Of a DNA stretch of 36,462 nucleotides, positions 31,734 to 36,462 are shown piece after piece. The number at the start of each line of letters is the position of its first letter. The stretch's first letter is position 1. The notes below the pieces were generated by a model, which searched no databases, was not told where the DNA came from, and worked only from the letters and a program-made list of their open reading frames with translations. The position numbers and the translations under genes were made by a program. This DNA is from an uncultured Bacilli bacterium (GTDB lineage Bacteria; Bacillota_I; Bacilli_A; RF39; UBA660), in NCBI GenBank assembly GCA_944358235.1, contig CALVQL010000004.1, positions 1 through 36,462 on the forward strand, given 5' to 3'.

Positions 31734-31742
31734 TGCTATAAT
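31734..31742 (+). promoter_or_regulatory. Extended -10 promoter of the NlpC/P60-mntP unit
   Basis: TGC-TATAAT (31734-31742), directly after the terminator; -35 poor. Confidence 0.5.
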
Positions 31743-31761
31743 TTATATAGGAATGATGGAT

Positions 31762-32829
31762 ATGAAAAAAGCACTTTTACTTTTATTATGCATCTTAGTA
31801 GTAGCAGCAGTTGGTGGATTCTTGTGGTATACCGATGATGAGATCCACGCTGCTCTTAATTATCAAAAACCAAACATTGTCATAGAATTAGATCGCGATA
31901 ATATATATTTAGCAGTAGGTGAAAGTATTACCATTAATGCTAATCGTAGTGATCTTGATTGGTCTTCATCTAATTCGGAAATTGCAACAGTTGAATCGGG
32001 AATTATTACGGGTTTCTCAGCTGGAGAAGTCGTAATTTCTGCCAGTAAAGCCGATACTTCAGAAAGTATTAATGTCATAGTAACAGATCTTATTACGACA
32101 CCGGTTATCGATAACGATAAAGAATATTTAAAATGCAATCAATATACTGAAGAAGAAGCAGAATTACTCGATAAATTGCTCGCTTATCGTATTGATGAGG
32201 CTGGATACAAAACGCGTGCTGGTGCCGTTGCTGCTGCTCGCTTCCTCGTATTGGAATTTCCATATCGCATAAGTTATTTCTATGAAAACGGTCGCCTAGA
32301 AACAGCAGGTGGACGTAAATATGTCGATGGCGAGGGACGTTATTATCATGTTGGCTTATACTTAAGTGAAAGTAAGTTTAAAGATCTCGAAGCGAGTCTT
32401 TATGGCCCAGCTATCTGGGGCTGTCCGTTATATTCTTGGGTTGTAAATACGACAAGTAGTAATGGCCTTGATTGTAGTGGATATGTTTCTTGGGCTTTAT
32501 ATAATGCTGGATTTGATGTCAAAGATGGAGGAGCAGGAATTAATCCCGAAAAAGATACCGATCTTGACGATTTAGGAACTCGTCTTACCATAAATTCTGA
32601 AAATCTTGACAGCGGAAAAGTTAAAGTTGGTGACTTGATGAGTACCTATGGCCATATTGGGATTTTAATAGGAATGGATGACGAACATTACTATGTTGCA
32701 GAATCACTGGATTACGACATTCATGTCAATACCTATACACGTCAAGAACTATTAGATAGTGACTGGATGTACGTTATTTTATTAGATGAAGTTTATGAAG
32801 AGGATGGTAATTTAACGAATATGTGGTGA
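31762..32829 (+). CDS. Secreted NlpC/P60 cell-wall hydrolase with Ig-like (Big_2) domain
   Basis: 355 aa. Three in-frame ATGs (31753, 31756, 31762) are possible; the last gives the normal signal start MKKALLLLLCILVVAAVGG. A bacterial Ig-like Big_2 domain follows at about 38-110 (NIYLAVGESITINANRSDLDWSSSNSEIATVESG). The C-terminal half is an NlpC/P60 cysteine-peptidase domain with nucleophile Cys in GLDCSGYVSWAL (~residue 238) and His in YGHIGILIG (~297). Such enzymes cut peptide bonds in peptidoglycan. A membrane-anchored or released form is equally possible. mntP starts 11 bases downstream. Confidence 0.85.
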   Translation: MKKALLLLLCILVVAAVGGFLWYTDDEIHAALNYQKPNIVIELDRDNIYLAVGESITINANRSDLDWSSSNSEIATVESGIITGFSAGEVVISASKADTSESINVIVTDLITTPVIDNDKEYLKCNQYTEEEAELLDKLLAYRIDEAGYKTRAGAVAAARFLVLEFPYRISYFYENGRLETAGGRKYVDGEGRYYHVGLYLSESKFKDLEASLYGPAIWGCPLYSWVVNTTSSNGLDCSGYVSWALYNAGFDVKDGGAGINPEKDTDLDDLGTRLTINSENLDSGKVKVGDLMSTYGHIGILIGMDDEHYYVAESLDYDIHVNTYTRQELLDSDWMYVILLDEVYEEDGNLTNMW

Positions 32830-32840
32830 AGGAGAAAACC

Positions 32841-33401
32841 ATGAATATATTTGAGTTAATTGTTTTAGGTCTAGCACTTAGTATGGACTCTTTCGCAGCA
32901 GCTGTCTCGAAAGGTATTGAAGTAACTAATTTGAATATAAAAAAGATGCTAATTATTAGCATTTGGTTTGCGATATTTCAAGCAATGATGCCCTTAATAG
33001 GGTACTTTTTAGCAAATATTTTAAAAGGCTGGTTATTAAGTGTCGATCATTGGATTTCTTTTTTTGTGCTATTATATTTAGGGATAAATATGATTAAAGA
33101 AGCAAAGGAAGATGCTGCATCTGATTGTGATAGTTTAGCATTTCGGGCAATGCTAGTCATATCTATAGCGATAAGTATTGATGCTTTTACAGTTGGAATA
33201 ACTTATTCGTTTTTAAATGTCGATATCTTTCTTGCAACATTAATAACTTTTTTAGCAACATTCATAACAACTATGCTTGGGACTAAAATCGGCAATATCT
33301 TCGGGAGCATATTAAATGAAAAAGCCCTTGTTTTAGGAGGATTGGTATTGATAAGTCTAGGAATAAAGATATTGCTAGAACACTTAGAAATACTCCCTTG
33401 A
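32841..33401 (+). CDS. mntP: Manganese efflux pump MntP
   Basis: 186 aa from ATG 32841 after AAGGAGA; the upstream in-frame start at 32823 would overlap the previous gene. MntP (YebN, DUF204) exports Mn2+. Six membrane helices are visible with the family motifs LALSMDSFAAAVSKG near the N-terminus and ISIAISIDAFTVGITYSF near residue 110, the two Asp-containing repeats thought to bind Mn. It lies in an operon with the NlpC/P60 gene, 11 bases downstream. There is no room for the yybP-ykoY manganese riboswitch often found before mntP. Confidence 0.93.
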   Translation: MNIFELIVLGLALSMDSFAAAVSKGIEVTNLNIKKMLIISIWFAIFQAMMPLIGYFLANILKGWLLSVDHWISFFVLLYLGINMIKEAKEDAASDCDSLAFRAMLVISIAISIDAFTVGITYSFLNVDIFLATLITFLATFITTMLGTKIGNIFGSILNEKALVLGGLVLISLGIKILLEHLEILP

Positions 33402-33438
33402 ATTTGCTATCTTATATTATAGAAATAGAGGTAATAAA

Positions 33439-35274
33439 ATGAGACGTAGGATTGTAGTAATTATTGTAACAGTTATCACTATCATCTTGGGAATAATTAT
33501 CTTTTTTGTGTATAAGAATAAAACTCTTGAAATCACATATCCTTTAGATGATCTTATCGAACGTCAAGCTCAAACTGATGATTTAATAAGAGCGAGTTTA
33601 TCAGAAAATTATACCTTAAATAATCCCAAAGTAATCGTCAATCCTTACGAAATAAGTCCATTAACAGCTCTCGTGATCTTTAATACCGAAGACGATATCT
33701 CATATGATATCTATGTCAATAATAACTTCCTTTATACGACAACTAAGACAAAGGAGCATCTAATTCCCATTTATTTGCTTCAGGCCAATTATAAAAATAT
33801 AGTACGCTTAGTCGGAAGTGATGATTCTTCTAAAAATCTTGAAATAACGACAGAACTATCTGAAGAAGTTACTACTAAATTAGACGTTTCAAAGACCGAT
33901 TCCGATCCGAGAAAACTATACTTTACCTCATCATCGACTTCTGCTTTGCTTTATGCGGCTTTTAATAGTACTGGTGAATTAGTGTGGCAACTTAATATTG
34001 CCAGTCAGGGAAGTATTGAGCCACTACAAGATGGAACTTTTCTTGTTGGTGTTGAGGAATATATTAGTGATAAAGTTTCTAATTTTACGGGAATTTATCG
34101 CATCGATTATATGGGAAAAATAATTAGTAGGTATGATTCCAAATACATGTATCACCACGATATGCAAGCCCTAAGTGATGGGACAGTTTTAATTGCGGGC
34201 GACAGTATGGACAAGAACAAAAGCCACATGTCTTTAGTATATCGTCTCGATCTGGATACGGGAAATATAATCGACTTCATCGATATCGACGATGTATTTA
34301 CAAGCTTAAGTGAAGATTATTCGGAATATCGTCTTTCTCTACCATGGGGAATGGGGATAAATTCTATTTATTATGATGAAGAAACTAAAAACTTAGTTAT
34401 ATCATTTCGTTGTATGAATATGGTCATGTCTATAAATTATGATACCCATAAGATAAATTGGATTTATAGCAATTATGAAGATACTCCAGAATTTTTACAT
34501 CAGTATCTTTTAACACCAACTGCTGATACTCCAATGCCTTATGGTCAACACGAAGCTAGAATGATCGATAATAATACTTTAACTATTTATAACAATGATT
34601 TTGATGAAAAAAATAATACCGAAAAATATCTTTCATACTTTTCCACTAATCAAGCTTCGGCCTTGGTATTAGATATTAATATTGATGATATGACGATTTC
34701 TAAAGTCGATTCTATAGAAGAACCATCACAAAAATTTTCCTATGCTCTTGGAGGTTTTAAAAAATATGATGATTATCAACTCGTAACATTTTCTTATTTA
34801 TTTACTGATAGTGCTATTAATAATAACGAAAGTATTTATGAATTTATCGATAATACGTATTCCAATATTGTTCTATATGATTCTGATAAAAACGTCATCT
34901 TTGATGCTGATATTTCTGATCGCCTTTTTAGAACGAGTCTTGAATATTTACCTGATGAAATATCGAACTATTCATTAAAAAATTATACCTATTTTAATAA
35001 TGAAGATAAGAGTGTTTTAATTGATAGTGAAGAATTATCTAAAAATGCTAAAGATTATCCTAATATCGTAAAATTTTATCAAAACAGTGTTGCTGTTGAT
35101 TTAGATCCTGAAAGTTATCAGGAACTATCTATTGTTCTAATCGGAGAAGAAAATTACGTTATACCATATTTAAAGGGACGTACATATTATGATATAAATC
35201 CTGGAAAATACGACGTATATCTGATTATCGATAATGTAAGCTATAGAGTTGATCTGTGTATTCTATTCACTTAA
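33439..35274 (+). CDS. Membrane-anchored arylsulfotransferase-like (ASST) protein
   Basis: 611 aa. A signal-anchor (about 4-25) is followed by an Ig-like ASST N-terminal domain (~70-145, YEISPLTALVIFNTEDDISYDIYVNN). A beta-propeller follows (~155-480) with YHHDMQALSDGTVLIAGD (H239-H240), YRLDLDTGNIIDFIDIDD and GQHEARMIDNNTLTIYNND (H371). ASST enzymes move sulfate between phenols without PAPS through a catalytic histidine. The His positions fit the family, but the conserved arginine after the second His block is not obvious, so activity is uncertain. The C-terminal ~120 residues are an extra strand-rich domain. The end overlaps the convergent gene by 8 bases. Confidence 0.75.
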   Translation: MRRRIVVIIVTVITIILGIIIFFVYKNKTLEITYPLDDLIERQAQTDDLIRASLSENYTLNNPKVIVNPYEISPLTALVIFNTEDDISYDIYVNNNFLYTTTKTKEHLIPIYLLQANYKNIVRLVGSDDSSKNLEITTELSEEVTTKLDVSKTDSDPRKLYFTSSSTSALLYAAFNSTGELVWQLNIASQGSIEPLQDGTFLVGVEEYISDKVSNFTGIYRIDYMGKIISRYDSKYMYHHDMQALSDGTVLIAGDSMDKNKSHMSLVYRLDLDTGNIIDFIDIDDVFTSLSEDYSEYRLSLPWGMGINSIYYDEETKNLVISFRCMNMVMSINYDTHKINWIYSNYEDTPEFLHQYLLTPTADTPMPYGQHEARMIDNNTLTIYNNDFDEKNNTEKYLSYFSTNQASALVLDINIDDMTISKVDSIEEPSQKFSYALGGFKKYDDYQLVTFSYLFTDSAINNNESIYEFIDNTYSNIVLYDSDKNVIFDADISDRLFRTSLEYLPDEISNYSLKNYTYFNNEDKSVLIDSEELSKNAKDYPNIVKFYQNSVAVDLDPESYQELSIVLIGEENYVIPYLKGRTYYDINPGKYDVYLIIDNVSYRVDLCILFT

Positions 35275-35788
35275 TCAACATTTCTTTAATCGATATCAAT
35301 TTGGTAATTGTTAAAATATTATCTAGAATAAATATGATAGTAACAATTATCGTAATTGCTCGAGGAATCTTGCTTACTATCTTGTCACTATGTTTCTTTA
35401 TAAATAATATATATAAAACGGAAAAAACACTCCATAACAATGATGTTCCAACTGAGATATGTTTTCCAACATTTAATGGAAGTGGGGTATAATCCCATAA
35501 GGGATATCCATAAAGCTTTTCTAGGAATAATCCACCGCCAAATTCAAGAAGACTTAATATAAAAAAGTTTAAGATAAAAAGTGTGATAAGTCTTCTTTTT
35601 TTATCGCTTATCTTAGTACTCAAATAGTTATAGAGTAAGATAGTTATTAATACTCCCGAACCATAAAATGGCGTCCACCATAAATATAAAAAGCCACTAT
35701 ATTTATGAATGTTAAATATATAGAAGATAAGAGTTTCAAAGAAAAAACCAAATATAGAAAACAAAAAAAAGTTATTGAGATAGTACAT
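35267..35788 (-). CDS. CmpB-type putative ABC-transporter permease (PF06541-like)
   Basis: 173 aa with five hydrophobic segments. ATG 35788 is preferred over 35800 because GGTGGT on the minus strand lies 6 bases before it. The signature LLEFGGGLFLEKLYGYPLWDY (here 70-90), followed by PLNVGKHISVGTSLLWSV, matches the membrane family named ABC_trans_CmpB, whose transport role is unproven. WTPFYGSGV near residue 42 is also typical. It converges on and overlaps the ASST gene by 8 bases, so the two transcripts are antisense at their ends and no terminator hairpin separates them. Confidence 0.8.
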   Translation of the reverse strand: MYYLNNFFLFSIFGFFFETLIFYIFNIHKYSGFLYLWWTPFYGSGVLITILLYNYLSTKISDKKRRLITLFILNFFILSLLEFGGGLFLEKLYGYPLWDYTPLPLNVGKHISVGTSLLWSVFSVLYILFIKKHSDKIVSKIPRAITIIVTIIFILDNILTITKLISIKEMLIK

Positions 35789-35838
35789 TATAACCACCAT
35801 TTATAGGGTACATCTATTATTATTTTATATACGGAAAT

Positions 35839-35867
35839 TTGACAAAAAAATGATAACCGAGTATACT
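35839..35867 (+). promoter_or_regulatory. Strong promoter of the last gene
   Basis: Consensus TTGACA (35839-35844), 17 bases, TATACT (35862-35867). Best match to a vegetative promoter in the window. Confidence 0.75.
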
Positions 35868-35897
35868 ATGTCACGTATAAAAAAGGGGGGAATTATA

Positions 35898-36462
35898 ATG
35901 GAATCAGCAATCGCTCGCTTTTCGGATTATTTACAAGAAAGAATTGATACTGAGGTTAAGAGAGAAGTAAAAAAAGCATTTGACAATACCGATGTCGAAG
36001 GTATTGCTAAATCATTATCGCTTATGGAAAATAGATCATTTTCATTAGATGATGCATTGATGTCACGAGTTGATGAAGTATATGGCAATCTCGATAAAGA
36101 GAAGGTTGAAGGCGATATTTTTTTTGCTTATAAAATTGTAAAAATATTATCGATGAATCTCGTCGATTTGATCAGAAGTCATGAATTTTTTGATGAGTTT
36201 GAATTACTTTCGAAATACCTTTTAGAATCACCCTTACGCGTTATGGAACGCTTTCAAGTCATATTATTTATGATTGAGAAAAATATTGCGGCAGGTATTT
36301 TAATGCCCAATACTAGATTTGTAAATTCTAATGATAGTGAGAATTTCTCTTTTGATGATAACTTACTATATTTTTCACATTATGAGAACTTTTCGCCGGA
36401 AGACGACATATCTAAGATGAGCAATGATAAAAAATTAGTTAATGAAACCGATAACTTAGAAC
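35898..36462 (+). CDS. Unknown protein, 5' part only (cut by the window end)
   Basis: 188 codons are visible from ATG 35898, which follows AAAGGGGGGAATT. The protein is helical and acidic with no membrane segment (MESAIARFSDYLQERIDTE, SFSLDDALMSRVDEVYGNLDKEK, DIFFAYKIVKILSMNLVDLIRS). The last ~45 visible residues are Asn/Ser/Asp-rich and look disordered. No domain is recognised in the part seen. It is driven by the strongest promoter in the window. Confidence 0.7.
   Translation, partial: MESAIARFSDYLQERIDTEVKREVKKAFDNTDVEGIAKSLSLMENRSFSLDDALMSRVDEVYGNLDKEKVEGDIFFAYKIVKILSMNLVDLIRSHEFFDEFELLSKYLLESPLRVMERFQVILFMIEKNIAAGILMPNTRFVNSNDSENFSFDDNLLYFSHYENFSPEDDISKMSNDKKLVNETDNLE

Noticed and set aside
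35256-35492. 78-codon plus-strand ORF after the ASST gene
   Set aside because: It lies antisense to the CmpB-type gene, which has clear family motifs, and lacks a ribosome-binding site.
1-36462. Mollicute genetic code (TGA as Trp)
   Set aside because: Several recognisable genes end naturally at TGA, and Trp is encoded by TGG throughout.

Overview
The window comes from a low-GC member of the Bacillota, most like an uncultured gut Bacilli lineage (RF39-type or Erysipelotrichia-adjacent). That placement is inference from gene content and style. TGA is used as a stop (genes ending at 2425, 17841, 25041 and 33401), so the mollicute code 4 does not apply. A D,D-carboxypeptidase and an NlpC/P60 hydrolase imply a peptidoglycan wall. 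Genes are close-packed with short leaders and many U-tract hairpin terminators. Ribosome-binding sites often take the form GGTGAT, and -10 boxes often carry an upstream TGn (extended -10).

Layout. 1-284: remains of an unidentified gene, possibly frame-shifted. 285-5600: cell-envelope block with a DUF421 protein, a large secreted surface protein, a degenerate/intact CPBP pair of membrane proteins, two small membrane proteins and a PepSY protein. 5683-6823: small sigma factor overlapping a soluble partner. 6893-12895: mtaB, a LysM-like membrane protein, a second surface protein with DUF285 repeats, a RecD2-type helicase and a 43-aa membrane peptide. 12915-14156 (minus): transglutaminase-like protein and rpsT. 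14342-14527: a strong candidate structured RNA with promoter, long-range stem and terminator. 14569-21270: dacA, RDD protein, nusB, a short M3-like metallopeptidase, a coiled-coil metallophosphoesterase and xseA-xseB. 21279-24011: two unrecognised genes read outward from one palindromic double promoter. 24076-27846: spoIVB-type serine protease, GNAT-like protein, membrane protein, then a stand-alone Hpt protein and a PAS-like/receiver protein. 27956-36462: an unknown protein, a GntR(YtrA)-ABC transporter operon with a visible operator, small unknown proteins, NlpC/P60 hydrolase, mntP, an arylsulfotransferase-like protein, a CmpB-type membrane protein and the start of an unknown gene.

How it fits together. 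nusB ... xseA-xseB ... spoIVB keeps the order of the Bacillus nusB-folD-xseA-xseB-ispA-dxs-yqxC-ahrC-recN-spoIVB-spo0A region. Most intervening genes are gone, unknown genes sit in their place, and an Hpt/receiver pair lies near where spo0A would be. The most promising candidates for something undescribed are the Mre11/SbcD-like coiled-coil phosphoesterase beside exonuclease VII, the divergent 759-aa/121-aa pair, the sigma factor with a non-membrane partner, and the ~185-nt RNA before dacA. No tRNA, rRNA, CRISPR array, insertion sequence or phage module was seen.
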